6,051 nt of DNA from Pseudomonas sp. (lineage in GTDB: Bacteria; Pseudomonadota; Gammaproteobacteria; Pseudomonadales; Pseudomonadaceae), in NCBI GenBank assembly GCA_030654635.1, contig JAURXE010000562.1, forward strand, positions 1-6,051, written 5' to 3'. The translations under genes and the position numbers were made by a program. The notes beneath the pieces were generated by a model that made no database searches, was not told the DNA's origin, and was given only the letters and a program-made list of their open reading frames with translations. Below, piece after piece: positions 1 to 6,051 of the stretch (its first letter is position 1; each line of letters starts with the position of its first letter).

Positions 1-1475
1 TCGGCGGCGGCATCAATGGCGTCGGGATTGGCGCCGATGCTGCCGGGCGCGGCCTGTCGGTGTTTCTCTGCGAGAAAGACGACCTGGCGCAACACACCTC
101 ATCGGCCAGCAGCAAGCTGATCCACGGCGGCCTGCGTTACCTGGAACATTACGAATTTCGCCTGGTCCGTGAAGCCTTGGCCGAACGCGAGGTGCTGCTG
201 GCCAAAGCTCCGCACATTGTCAAACCGCTGCGTTTTATCCTGCCGCATCGCCCGCACCTGCGTCCGGCCTGGATGATTCGCACCGGGCTGTTTCTCTACG
301 ACCACCTGGGCAAGCGGGAAAAATTACCCGGCTCGCGCGGCCTGCGCTTCGGCGCTGGTAGCCCGCTCAAAGCCAGCATCACGCGTGGTTTCGAATATTC
401 CGATTGCTGGGTCGACGATGCCCGTCTGGTGGTGCTGAACGCCATGGCCATCCGCGAACACGGCGGCCATGTGCACACCCAGACTCGCTGCGTCAGCGCC
501 CGGCGCAGCAAAGGCCTGTGGCACCTGCATCTGGAGCGCAGCGACGGCAGCCGCTACTCGATCCGCGCCCGTGCCCTGGTGAATGCCGCCGGCCCTTGGG
601 TGGCGCGTTTTATCAAGGAAGACCTGGGGCAACAATCGCCCTACGGCATCCGCTTGATTCAGGGCAGTCACATCGTGGTGCCACGGCTGTTTGACGGTGA
701 AGAAGCTTATATTTTGCAAAACGAGGATGGCCGGATTGTCTTCGCCATTCCGTACCTGGAGCGCTTCACCCTGATCGGCACCACCGACCACGAGTACCAA
801 GGGGATCCGGCCAAGGTAAAAATCACCGAGGGTGAAATCGACTACCTGCTGAGCGTGGTCAACAACCACTTCAAGCGGCCACTGGCCCGCGCCGACATAC
901 TCCACACCTACGCCGGCGTACGCCCGCTCTGTGATGACGAGTCAAACGATCCGTCCGCCGTGACCCGCGACTACACCTTGGCACTGTCCGGTTTGCCTGG
1001 CGAAGCGCCGCTGCTGTCGGTATTCGGCGGCAAGCTGACCACCTACCGCAAGCTGGCCGAGTCGGCTTTGAGCCAACTCTCAGCGTATTTTCCCAAAATG
1101 ACCGCCAACTGGACCGCCACTGCGCCACTGCCCGGCGGCGAGCAGATGAGCAGCGTCAGTGAACTCAGCGAGCGCCTCTGTCAGCAGTTTGGCTGGCTGC
1201 CACAAACCCTGGCCAAGCGCTGGGCCAACAGCTACGGCAGCCGCGCCTGGCAACTGCTGGCTGGGGTCAGCAATCTCAGCGACCTGGGTGAGCACCTGGG
1301 CGCCGGCCTCTATGTGCGTGAGGTCGACTACCTGCGCCAACAGGAATGGGCCAAGTGCAGCGCCGACATCCTCTGGCGGCGCAGCAAACTCGGCCTGTTT
1401 ATGACCCCCAGCCAACAAACCAAACTGGACCACTACTTATTGCAGCACAGCCCGCAAGGCGCCCGCGTCGCCTAA
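1..1475 (+). CDS. glpD: Aerobic glycerol-3-phosphate dehydrogenase (5' partial)
   Basis: This FAD-dependent enzyme oxidises sn-glycerol-3-phosphate to dihydroxyacetone phosphate at the cytoplasmic membrane and passes electrons to ubiquinone; it is the second step of glycerol catabolism after GlpK. The open frame runs from base 3 and encodes 490 residues before TAA at 1473-1475. It opens inside the Rossmann FAD motif (GGGINGVGIGADAAGRG), so about 10 codons are missing compared with the 501-residue E. coli protein; the GTG at 60 is internal, not a start. Family blocks appear in order: SSASSKLIHGGLRYLEHYEF, FEYSDCWVDDARLV, YGIRLIQGSHIVVPR, LIGTTDHEY, GVRPLCDDES, TRDYTL and SVFGGKLTTYRKLAE, followed by the C-terminal helical cap. 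No frameshift or lost motif was seen. In pseudomonads glpD usually lies downstream of glpFKR and is controlled by the GlpR repressor; those genes would be left of the window (inference). An intrinsic terminator follows 22 bases after the stop. Confidence 0.97.
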   Translation, partial: GGGINGVGIGADAAGRGLSVFLCEKDDLAQHTSSASSKLIHGGLRYLEHYEFRLVREALAEREVLLAKAPHIVKPLRFILPHRPHLRPAWMIRTGLFLYDHLGKREKLPGSRGLRFGAGSPLKASITRGFEYSDCWVDDARLVVLNAMAIREHGGHVHTQTRCVSARRSKGLWHLHLERSDGSRYSIRARALVNAAGPWVARFIKEDLGQQSPYGIRLIQGSHIVVPRLFDGEEAYILQNEDGRIVFAIPYLERFTLIGTTDHEYQGDPAKVKITEGEIDYLLSVVNNHFKRPLARADILHTYAGVRPLCDDESNDPSAVTRDYTLALSGLPGEAPLLSVFGGKLTTYRKLAESALSQLSAYFPKMTANWTATAPLPGGEQMSSVSELSERLCQQFGWLPQTLAKRWANSYGSRAWQLLAGVSNLSDLGEHLGAGLYVREVDYLRQQEWAKCSADILWRRSKLGLFMTPSQQTKLDHYLLQHSPQGARVA

Positions 1476-1496
1476 GCAACCGAGCAATCCCCCTTG

Positions 1497-1522
1497 GCCC
1501 CGCGAATGCGGGGCTTTTTTTT
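1497..1522 (+). terminator. Intrinsic terminator of glpD
   Basis: A perfect 7-bp GC-rich stem, GCCCCGC (1497-1503) with GCGGGGC (1508-1514), closes a four-base GAAT loop and is followed directly by eight T residues (1515-1522). It lies 22 bases after the glpD stop, as expected for Rho-independent termination of the glycerol transcript. On the minus strand the stem is not followed by a U-rich run, so it should work well only for glpD and not for the convergent brnQ. Confidence 0.95.
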
Positions 1523-1535
1523 GCCCGTTGCACGA

Positions 1536-2849
1536 CTAATCCGCCAAGCAAACCGTTGGGCCACGCAGGCGATCAAAAACCGCCGCCAGCAACAGGGTCA
1601 GCCCCACCGGCAGCAGCCAGCCGAGGCTTTGCTCGGCCAGCGGCATCTGGTTAAACACCGTGGGCACCCAGGTTTTCAGGCCGGCAGCAAGCAGGCCGTC
1701 CATCAGGCCAAACACCAGCGTCACCGCCATGACCGGGACAAAGACCCGCTTAGGCTCGCACCACAGGCGATCGGCCAGGCTCAACGCCACCAGCACTATG
1801 GCCAGCGGATACAACGCCACCAGCACTGGCACCGAGACGCTGATCAACTGGGTCAGCCCCTGGTTGGCCACCAGCAGACTGAATACGCCCAGCAGCACCA
1901 CCACGGTGCGGTACGACAGCGGCAGCAACTTGCTGAAGAACTCGCCACAGGCCGTCAGCAGACCGACCGCGGTGGTCAGGCAGGCCAAGGTAATCACCAG
2001 CGCCAACAACAAACTGCCGGCGACGCCGAAGGTGTGTTGCACGTAGCTGGACAAAATTTGCACACCGTTTTGCGCCTCGCCGGCAATGCTTTGGCTGGTG
2101 GCGCCGAGGTAAAACAGCGACAAATAAACCAGCGACAGGCCGCAGGCGGCGATCAGCCCGGCGCTGATGGCATAACGGGTGATCAGGGCTTCGTTGCGCA
2201 CCCCGCGGTCACGAATGGCGGTGGCAATCACGATGCCAAACACCAGGGCGCCGAGGGTATCCATGGTCAAATAGCCTTGCAGAAACCCCTGCACCAGCGG
2301 TGCGGCTTGATAGGCCGGCGCAGTGCTGCCGATCGCTCCGGCCGGGACCAAGACGGCGGCGCCGCCCAACACCAGCAAGGCGCTGAGCAGCAGCGGTGCA
2401 ATCCATTTACCGATCCGATCGACCAGTTGCCCGGGGTTCAGCGACAGGAACAACACGCAGGCGAAATAGCCCAGGGTGTAGAGCCGCAAGGCCGTTGCAC
2501 TGTTGCCGCTAAAGGGCGCCACGCCCATTTCAAACGACACCACCGCCGTGCGCGGGGTGGCAAACAAGGGGCCGATGGCCAGGTACACCACCACCGCAAA
2601 GAGCCCACCGGCGTGCCGCCCGAGCGGTGCGGTGAGGCGTTGCAAACCACCGCCAACGCGGGCCAACGCCACTACGGTGAGCAGCGGCAAGCCAACCCCG
2701 GTGAGCAGAAAGCCCAGCGCCGCCAGCCACAGTTGCTCACCGGCAGCCATGCCGACGCTCGGCGGAAAGATGATATTGCCGGCGCCGAGGAACAGCGCAA
2801 AAGTCATAAAACCAAGGGCTAACAGGTCGCGACGGGTCAAGCGTTGCAT
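1536..2849 (-). CDS. brnQ: Branched-chain amino acid:Na+ symporter BrnQ (LIVCS family)
   Basis: This inner-membrane carrier imports leucine, isoleucine and valine with sodium (LIVCS family). It is 437 residues from the chosen ATG, close to the 439 of E. coli BrnQ. Collinear signature blocks are visible: GFMTFALFLGAGNIIFPP (residues 13-30), GLPLLTVVALARVGGG (53-68), GPLFATPRTAVVSFE (93-107), GYLTMDTLGALVFGIVI (192-208), YVQHTFG (269-275) and PLSYRTVV (310-317). Hydrophobic stretches along the whole length fit about 12 membrane helices. The frame stays open upstream to a TTG at 2942, but that 31-residue extension is Pro/Cys-rich, absent from E. coli BrnQ and lacks family character. The ATG at 2849 has GGTGAG six bases before it and gives a normal N-terminus. 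The stop is TAG at 1538-1536. The gene converges on glpD and is separated from the hydrolase tail by about 260 bases, so it probably has its own promoter. Lrp-type control is common for this gene but not demonstrable here. Confidence 0.95.
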   Translation of the reverse strand: MQRLTRRDLLALGFMTFALFLGAGNIIFPPSVGMAAGEQLWLAALGFLLTGVGLPLLTVVALARVGGGLQRLTAPLGRHAGGLFAVVVYLAIGPLFATPRTAVVSFEMGVAPFSGNSATALRLYTLGYFACVLFLSLNPGQLVDRIGKWIAPLLLSALLVLGGAAVLVPAGAIGSTAPAYQAAPLVQGFLQGYLTMDTLGALVFGIVIATAIRDRGVRNEALITRYAISAGLIAACGLSLVYLSLFYLGATSQSIAGEAQNGVQILSSYVQHTFGVAGSLLLALVITLACLTTAVGLLTACGEFFSKLLPLSYRTVVVLLGVFSLLVANQGLTQLISVSVPVLVALYPLAIVLVALSLADRLWCEPKRVFVPVMAVTLVFGLMDGLLAAGLKTWVPTVFNQMPLAEQSLGWLLPVGLTLLLAAVFDRLRGPTVCLAD

Positions 2850-2855
2850 TGGGGG

Positions 2856-2861
2856 CTCACC
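2856..2861 (-). promoter_or_regulatory. Ribosome binding site of brnQ
   Basis: The minus strand reads GGTGAG here, six bases upstream of the ATG at 2849-2847. It matches the GGTGA part of the anti-Shine-Dalgarno complement. This site decides for the internal ATG over the upstream in-frame TTG at 2942. Confidence 0.6.
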
Positions 2862-2907
2862 ACAGCAGAAGGGTCGACAGAGGCTTCCCGGCGGATAAAT
2901 GGGAAAC

Positions 2908-2923
2908 GCCAAACCAACGCCAG
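2908..2923 (-). promoter_or_regulatory. Possible weak sigma-54 type promoter for brnQ
   Basis: On the minus strand CTGGCGTTGGTTTGGC has the GG-N10-GC skeleton of -24/-12 promoters (consensus TGGCAC-N5-TTGC), but the -12 box reads TGGC rather than TTGC and the -24 box reads TGGCGT. A start about 12 bases downstream (near 2896) would leave a leader of roughly 47 bases before the brnQ ATG, which is reasonable spacing. No activator site was recognised, and no good sigma-70 promoter was found in the same gap. The match could be chance. Confidence 0.15.
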
Positions 2924-2942
2924 TCGGCTTAGCCTGACTCAA

Positions 2943-2980
2943 CCGGCCTCTTGTGGAGGCTGCAGAGCGCAGCGGTCGCC
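2943..2980. repeat. Overlapping small hairpins, possible degenerate REP-like element
   Basis: Two short inverted repeats overlap here: GCCTC (2946-2950) with GAGGC (2956-2960) around a five-base loop, and GCTGC (2959-2963) with GCAGC (2969-2973) around AGAGC. The left edge CCGGCCTCTT resembles the beginning of REP elements I recall from P. putida-type genomes, and the overall layout (short imperfect palindrome in an intergenic gap) fits. The body is not a clean match to a REP consensus and only one copy is in the window, so the repeat assignment is inference. The two stems share bases and could be alternative structures in the brnQ leader. Confidence 0.25.
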
Positions 2981-3110
2981 ACCTTAAAGCAAGGCCGCCG
3001 ACACCACAGCCGCCGTCAGGCTGCAGGTCGATGAGTTAACCGCAGATGTCGCAATCCTGAACTTAGCGTCCCCGACAGCACGGCAAAACAATCACAGCAC
3101 GTCCGTACCT

Positions 3111-3212
3111 TTAGCGGAGGTAATCGGCGCTTTTGCCCGGCACCAGCGCCAACTGCGCCCCTGCCAACGGCAACTGATGGGCCGCCAGATGGGACAGCAC
3201 CGCCGCCAGCTA
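3111..3212 (-). pseudogene. C-terminal tail of the alpha/beta hydrolase, separated by an in-frame TAG
   Basis: Directly after the TAG at 3212-3210 the same frame stays open for 32 codons and ends at TAA (3113-3111). The encoded piece begins [17 protein letters not shown] and ends PGKSADYLR. It reads like a normal last helix and tail of an alpha/beta hydrolase: the preceding FQERFKVP would run on into [11 protein letters not shown], which in family members is an amphipathic helix after the catalytic His. Codons remain GC-rich at third positions (CTG, GCG, GTG, CCG), like the rest of the gene. A single base change, for example TTG to TAG, would explain the break. Without read-through this tail is not translated. 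Confidence 0.75.
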
Positions 3213-4136
3213 CGGCACCTTGAAACGCTCTTGAAAGCGATGGGCCAAACCCCGTACCAGCCCCAGTTGGCTGCCATGGATTTGCGCGGCCAAGTGTACG
3301 CCGTGCATCACCGGCAGCAACGGGTCGGCGGTGCCGTGGATCACCAGAGTCGGCACCTGCAAACGGCGCAGTAACTCGACCCGGCTCGGCTCGGCCAGAA
3401 TCGCCAACAACTGACGCTCCACCCCGGCCGGATTGAACGCCCGGTCGTAGCTGCGCGCCGCCGACTGCAGCAATTTAGCCCGTTGATCCGGCACCTGCGG
3501 GCTGCCCAAGGCGGCCAGCAAATCCGCTTGTTGCTCCAGGGCCACCGCCCGATTGGGCGCCTCGCGGCGCGCCAGCAACTCCAGCACCGCCTGCCGTGGC
3601 GTAGGTAAACCCAGGGCGCCTGAACTGCTCATCAACAGGGTCAGGCTTTGAATCCGCTGTGGCGCCAAGTCCGCCATATGCTGGGCGATCATGCCGCCCA
3701 TGCTGGCGCCCAGCAGATGAAAACGCTCAACCTGCAAGGCATCCATCAGCTGCAAGGCATCCCCCGCCATGTCACGCAAATGATAGGGCGCACTCACCGG
3801 CAAGCCGAGTTTGTAGCGCAACGCGCCCAGGGTCAGGTTGCTGCTCGGCACCGGCCCGACCCAGGTCGACAAACCCACATCGCGGTTATCGAAACGTATC
3901 ACCCGCAAACCCTGCTGGCAGAGGCTGGTCAGCACCGAATTGGGCCAGTCGATTAACTGTCCGCCAACCCCCATCACCAGCAGCACCGTCGGATCCGTGC
4001 TGCGGCCAATGCTCTGGTAAGCCAGACGTACAGTGCCCAACTCGACGGTTTCGGTCGGCCCCCGCACATCGCAATGAGTCGCCGCAAAACACGGCAGGCC
4101 AGCACCCAAGGCCAGCAAAAATAACCAAATACGCAT
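3210..4136 (-). CDS. Exported alpha/beta-fold hydrolase, interrupted by an in-frame amber codon
   Basis: This is a serine hydrolase of the alpha/beta-fold superfamily; its substrate is unknown. From ATG 4136 it reads 308 residues to TAG, or 341 codons including the TAG if the frame continued to the TAA at 3113-3111. The N-terminus [19 protein letters not shown] is a likely Sec signal peptide (cleavage near residues 18-19), suggesting a periplasmic enzyme; LPC is a poor lipobox. The core shows the oxyanion-side motif [12 protein letters not shown] (54-65), [10 protein letters not shown] (81-90), the nucleophile elbow GASMG with Ser145, a mobile helical lid (about 175-240), the acid in HGTADPLLP (Asp271) and GLAHRF with His299. 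The triad therefore lies before the TAG, and only the last helix is lost. An in-frame GTG at 4145 is an alternative start, but AGGTG lies six bases before the ATG. The gene is co-oriented with metE after a 169-base gap. Confidence 0.85.
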   Translation of the reverse strand: MRIWLFLLALGAGLPCFAATHCDVRGPTETVELGTVRLAYQSIGRSTDPTVLLVMGVGGQLIDWPNSVLTSLCQQGLRVIRFDNRDVGLSTWVGPVPSSNLTLGALRYKLGLPVSAPYHLRDMAGDALQLMDALQVERFHLLGASMGGMIAQHMADLAPQRIQSLTLLMSSSGALGLPTPRQAVLELLARREAPNRAVALEQQADLLAALGSPQVPDQRAKLLQSAARSYDRAFNPAGVERQLLAILAEPSRVELLRRLQVPTLVIHGTADPLLPVMHGVHLAAQIHGSQLGLVRGLAHRFQERFKVP

Positions 4137-4142
4137 CCTGCA

Positions 4143-4147
4143 CACCT
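4143..4147 (-). promoter_or_regulatory. Ribosome binding site of the hydrolase gene
   Basis: The minus strand carries AGGTG six bases before the ATG at 4136-4134. It overlaps the alternative in-frame GTG (4145-4143), which would add only Met-Cys-Arg and would have no ribosome binding site at this spacing, so the ATG is preferred. Confidence 0.5.
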
Positions 4148-4231
4148 ACACACCACGACTCATCAAGCGCGCAGTTTGCGGATGTTTGGCCGCGCTAGCT
4201 GCCACAGTTCGGTGACAATTTGATGAAAGCC

Positions 4232-4258
4232 GCCGAACGGTGGTGACTCACCGCCGGC
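4232..4258 (-). terminator. Hairpin downstream of metE, weak terminator candidate
   Basis: GCCG (4232-4235) pairs with CGGC (4255-4258), and CGGTG (4238-4242) with CACCG (4249-4253), with a small internal loop (AA against C) and a six-base apical loop. It starts about 48 bases past the metE stop. On the minus strand the stem is followed by GGC and then TTTCATC, with only three consecutive U residues, so it is a poor intrinsic terminator. It may instead stabilise the metE 3' end or be an operator-like inverted repeat before the hydrolase gene. Confidence 0.3.
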
Positions 4259-4305
4259 TGCTCTATATCAGGCCCGCCAGGTGAGCCGAATGTCCTGCCA
4301 TGCCC

Positions 4306-6051
4306 TTAAGCCAACTCGGCGCGCAGCTGCTTAGCGGCCGCCACCATGTTCCGCAGAGCTGCCTCGGTTTCCGGCCAGCCGCGGGTTTTCAGGCCGCAGT
4401 CCGGGTTGACCCACAAGCGCTCGGCGGGAATCAACTGCACGGCTTTACGCAGCAACTTGAGCATCTCGGCGCTGTCCGGCACCCGTGGCGAATGAATGTC
4501 ATAGACCCCAGGGCCAATATCATTGGGATAGTCGAAGGCCTCAAAAGCCTTGAGCAGTTGCATGTCCGAGCGCGAGGTTTCGATGGTGATCACGTCGGCA
4601 TCCATGGCCGCGATGGAGTCGAGCACCGCGTTAAATTCGCTGTAGCACATATGGGTATGAATCTGCGTGGCATCGCCCACGCCACTGCCGCACAGCCGGA
4701 ACGCCGCACTGGCCCAGGCCAGATAGGCCGGCTGCTGGGCTTGGCGCAGCGGCATGCCTTCGCGAAACGCCGCCTCGTCGATCTGGATGATCTTGATCCC
4801 GGCGGCCTCCAGCTCCAACACCTCATCACGGATCGCCAACGCCAACTGCTGGGCCTGTTGCTCGCGGGAAATGTCATCCCGGGCAAAGGACCACATCAGC
4901 ATGGTCACCGGGCCGGTGAGCATGCCTTTGATGATTTTGTCGGTGCAGCTCTGGGCGAAGCTAATCCACTCCAGGGTCATGGCCTTGGGCCGCTTGATGT
5001 CGCCATAAATAATCGCCGGTTTGACGCAGCGCGAGCCGTAACTTTGCACCCAGCCGAAACGGGTAAAGGCATAGCCATCCAGTTGCTCGGCGAAGTATTC
5101 GACCATGTCATTACGCTCGGCCTCGCCATGCACCAATACGTCCAGCCCCAAGCGCTCCTGCACCTGTACCGCATGGCGGATTTGCCCCTGCATAGCCTCG
5201 GCATACTCCGCGGCGGATATTTTGCCCTGCTTAAAGCCTTGACGCGCTTGGCGGATGGCGGCGGTCTGCGGGAAGGAGCCGATGCTGGTGGTCGGCAATG
5301 GCGGCAACTGGAGCCGCGCCCGTTGCTGGGCGATGCGCTGCGCGAACGGTGACTGGCGTTGCGTGTCCTGGGCGCTGATGGCAGCCAGGCGCGCCTGCAC
5401 CTGGGGTTTGTGGATACGCGGCGACAGCTGGCGACTGAGCCGTGCGGCCCGGCTGGCGGCCAATGCGGCCTGCACCTCGGCAGCCTGCGGCTGCTTCAGC
5501 GCCGCTACCAGCAACGCCACCTCGGCACATTTTTGCACGGCAAAGGCCAGCCAATTGCGCAGCTCGGCGTCCAGTTGCAGCTCAGGCTGCAGGTCCACCG
5601 GGCAATGCAATAACGAGCAGGACGGCGCCAGCCAGAGTCGCTCGCCGAGCCGCTGCTGGGCATCTTGCAGCAACGGCAACAGCTGATCGAGATCGCTGCG
5701 CCAGATATTGCGGCCGTCCACCACCCCCAGCGACAGCACTTTATAAGCCGGCAAGCGGTCGAGTATTTGCGGGTACTGCTCGGGGGCGCGCACCAGGTCG
5801 ATGTGCAGGCCGTCCACCGGCAAACCGGCGGCCAAGCCGAGGTTGTCTTCCAGGCCGGCAAAGTAGGTGGTCAGCAGCTTTTTCAGCGGCGACCATTGCA
5901 GCAGGTTATAGGCCCGTTCGAAGGCGCTTTTCCAAGCTTGCGGCAGGTCGAGGGCCAGAATTGGCTCGTCGATTTGCAACCACTGCACGCCTTGCTCGGC
6001 CAGCCGCTGGAGAATCTCGCCATACACCGGCAGCAGCCGCTCCAGCAGTTC
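4306..6051 (-). CDS. metE: Cobalamin-independent methionine synthase MetE (5' partial)
   Basis: MetE transfers a methyl group from 5-methyltetrahydropteroyltriglutamate to homocysteine in the cytosol, the last step of methionine synthesis without vitamin B12. The window holds 581 residues ending at TAA 4308-4306. Lining up zinc-ligand spacing with the 753-residue E. coli enzyme gives a constant offset, so about 174 N-terminal residues lie beyond the right edge. Visible in order are the end of the N-terminal barrel ([24 protein letters not shown]), the linker, and the catalytic C-terminal barrel with [45 protein letters not shown] and [12 protein letters not shown]. The zinc site is complete: His and Cys in HTHMC (codons 4653-4651 and 4647-4645), Glu in TIETSRSDM and Cys in [14 protein letters not shown]. 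No frameshift was seen. Any cobalamin riboswitch or MetR site would lie upstream, outside the window. Confidence 0.97.
   Translation of the reverse strand, partial: ELLERLLPVYGEILQRLAEQGVQWLQIDEPILALDLPQAWKSAFERAYNLLQWSPLKKLLTTYFAGLEDNLGLAAGLPVDGLHIDLVRAPEQYPQILDRLPAYKVLSLGVVDGRNIWRSDLDQLLPLLQDAQQRLGERLWLAPSCSLLHCPVDLQPELQLDAELRNWLAFAVQKCAEVALLVAALKQPQAAEVQAALAASRAARLSRQLSPRIHKPQVQARLAAISAQDTQRQSPFAQRIAQQRARLQLPPLPTTSIGSFPQTAAIRQARQGFKQGKISAAEYAEAMQGQIRHAVQVQERLGLDVLVHGEAERNDMVEYFAEQLDGYAFTRFGWVQSYGSRCVKPAIIYGDIKRPKAMTLEWISFAQSCTDKIIKGMLTGPVTMLMWSFARDDISREQQAQQLALAIRDEVLELEAAGIKIIQIDEAAFREGMPLRQAQQPAYLAWASAAFRLCGSGVGDATQIHTHMCYSEFNAVLDSIAAMDADVITIETSRSDMQLLKAFEAFDYPNDIGPGVYDIHSPRVPDSAEMLKLLRKAVQLIPAERLWVNPDCGLKTRGWPETEAALRNMVAAAKQLRAELA

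Larger units (their letters stand above)
2850..3110. other. Intergenic region between the hydrolase tail and brnQ
   Basis: This 261-base gap should contain the brnQ promoter and the 3' end of the hydrolase transcript. No plausible short gene was seen. No ATG on the minus strand precedes the brnQ start within the gap, so an ATG-initiated Leu/Ile/Val leader peptide for attenuation is not supported. No convincing sigma-70 boxes and no intrinsic terminator after the hydrolase frame were found. The visible structure is the hairpin pair at 2946-2973, the weak GG-N10-GC site at 2908-2923, and two copies of ACAGCACG at 3075-3082 and 3094-3101. Confidence 0.6.
4137..4305. other. Intergenic region between metE and the hydrolase gene
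   Basis: This 169-base gap lies downstream of metE and upstream of the hydrolase gene on the minus strand. It holds the hairpin at 4232-4258 and the hydrolase ribosome binding site. No convincing promoter boxes and no short gene were recognised. Local composition is less GC-biased around 4211-4228 (an AT-rich patch reading GACAATTTGATGAAA on the plus strand). Confidence 0.5.

Noticed and set aside
60..62. GTG at 60 as the glpD start
   Set aside because: The frame is open from base 3 and already encodes the FAD-binding glycine motif upstream of this GTG, so the true start lies before the window.
324..905. Minus-strand open frame (193 codons) inside glpD
   Set aside because: It is antisense to conserved GlpD blocks and has no family features.
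1494..2822. Long plus-strand open frame (442 codons) opposite brnQ
   Set aside because: The product is very rich in Gln, His, Arg and Gly without domain character, it lies entirely antisense to a clear BrnQ, and such frames are common opposite GC-rich genes. It also begins within the glpD terminator.
2850..2942. Longer brnQ start at an in-frame TTG (2942), adding 31 residues
   Set aside because: The extension is Pro/Cys-rich, is not present in E. coli BrnQ and uses a rare start, whereas the ATG at 2849 has GGTGAG at good spacing and gives the normal N-terminus.
2850..3110. Leader peptide or attenuator for brnQ
   Set aside because: No minus-strand ATG occurs in the gap before the brnQ start, no run of Leu/Ile/Val codons was seen, and no terminator-type hairpin with a U-tract precedes the gene.
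3092..3277. Short minus-strand frame (61 codons) overlapping the hydrolase 3' end
   Set aside because: It is in a different frame from the hydrolase, is Trp/Arg/Cys-rich, and is not the continuation of the gene; the real continuation past the TAG is in the hydrolase frame itself.
4300..5352. Plus-strand open frame (350 codons) opposite metE
   Set aside because: It is antisense to strongly conserved MetE sequence, shows no recognisable motif and has no convincing start region. It is a composition shadow.

Overview
The window looks like ordinary chromosomal DNA of a Pseudomonas-type gammaproteobacterium. It is GC-rich, third positions are mostly G or C, and the three recognisable proteins (GlpD, BrnQ, MetE) resemble well-known proteobacterial family members. 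The MetE motif IDEAAFREG, where E. coli has IDEPALREG, fits Pseudomonas from memory. No mobile element, CRISPR array, tRNA or rRNA was seen. Genus assignment is an inference.

Layout. Positions 1-1475 (+) hold nearly all of glpD, the membrane-associated aerobic glycerol-3-phosphate dehydrogenase; only about 10 N-terminal codons lie before the window. A textbook intrinsic terminator follows at 1497-1522. Convergent to it on the minus strand is brnQ (2849-1536), a branched-chain amino acid:sodium symporter with about 12 membrane segments. Positions 2850-3110 form an intergenic stretch that should carry the brnQ promoter and contains small hairpins and a possible REP-like fragment. Next on the minus strand is an exported alpha/beta-hydrolase gene (start 4136). 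Its reading frame is cut by an in-frame TAG at 3212-3210, although the same frame continues for 32 protein-like codons to a TAA at 3113-3111. A 169-base gap (4137-4305) with a hairpin separates it from metE, the cobalamin-independent methionine synthase, which runs off the right end of the window with about 174 N-terminal residues missing.

How the genes relate. glpD belongs to glycerol catabolism, brnQ to Leu/Ile/Val uptake and metE to methionine synthesis. They do not form one pathway. The three minus-strand genes are co-oriented but widely spaced, so they are probably separate transcription units. No previously undescribed multi-gene system is visible. The observation most worth checking is the in-frame amber codon in the hydrolase gene, which may be a recent nonsense mutation, a sequencing error, or, less likely, a read-through site.
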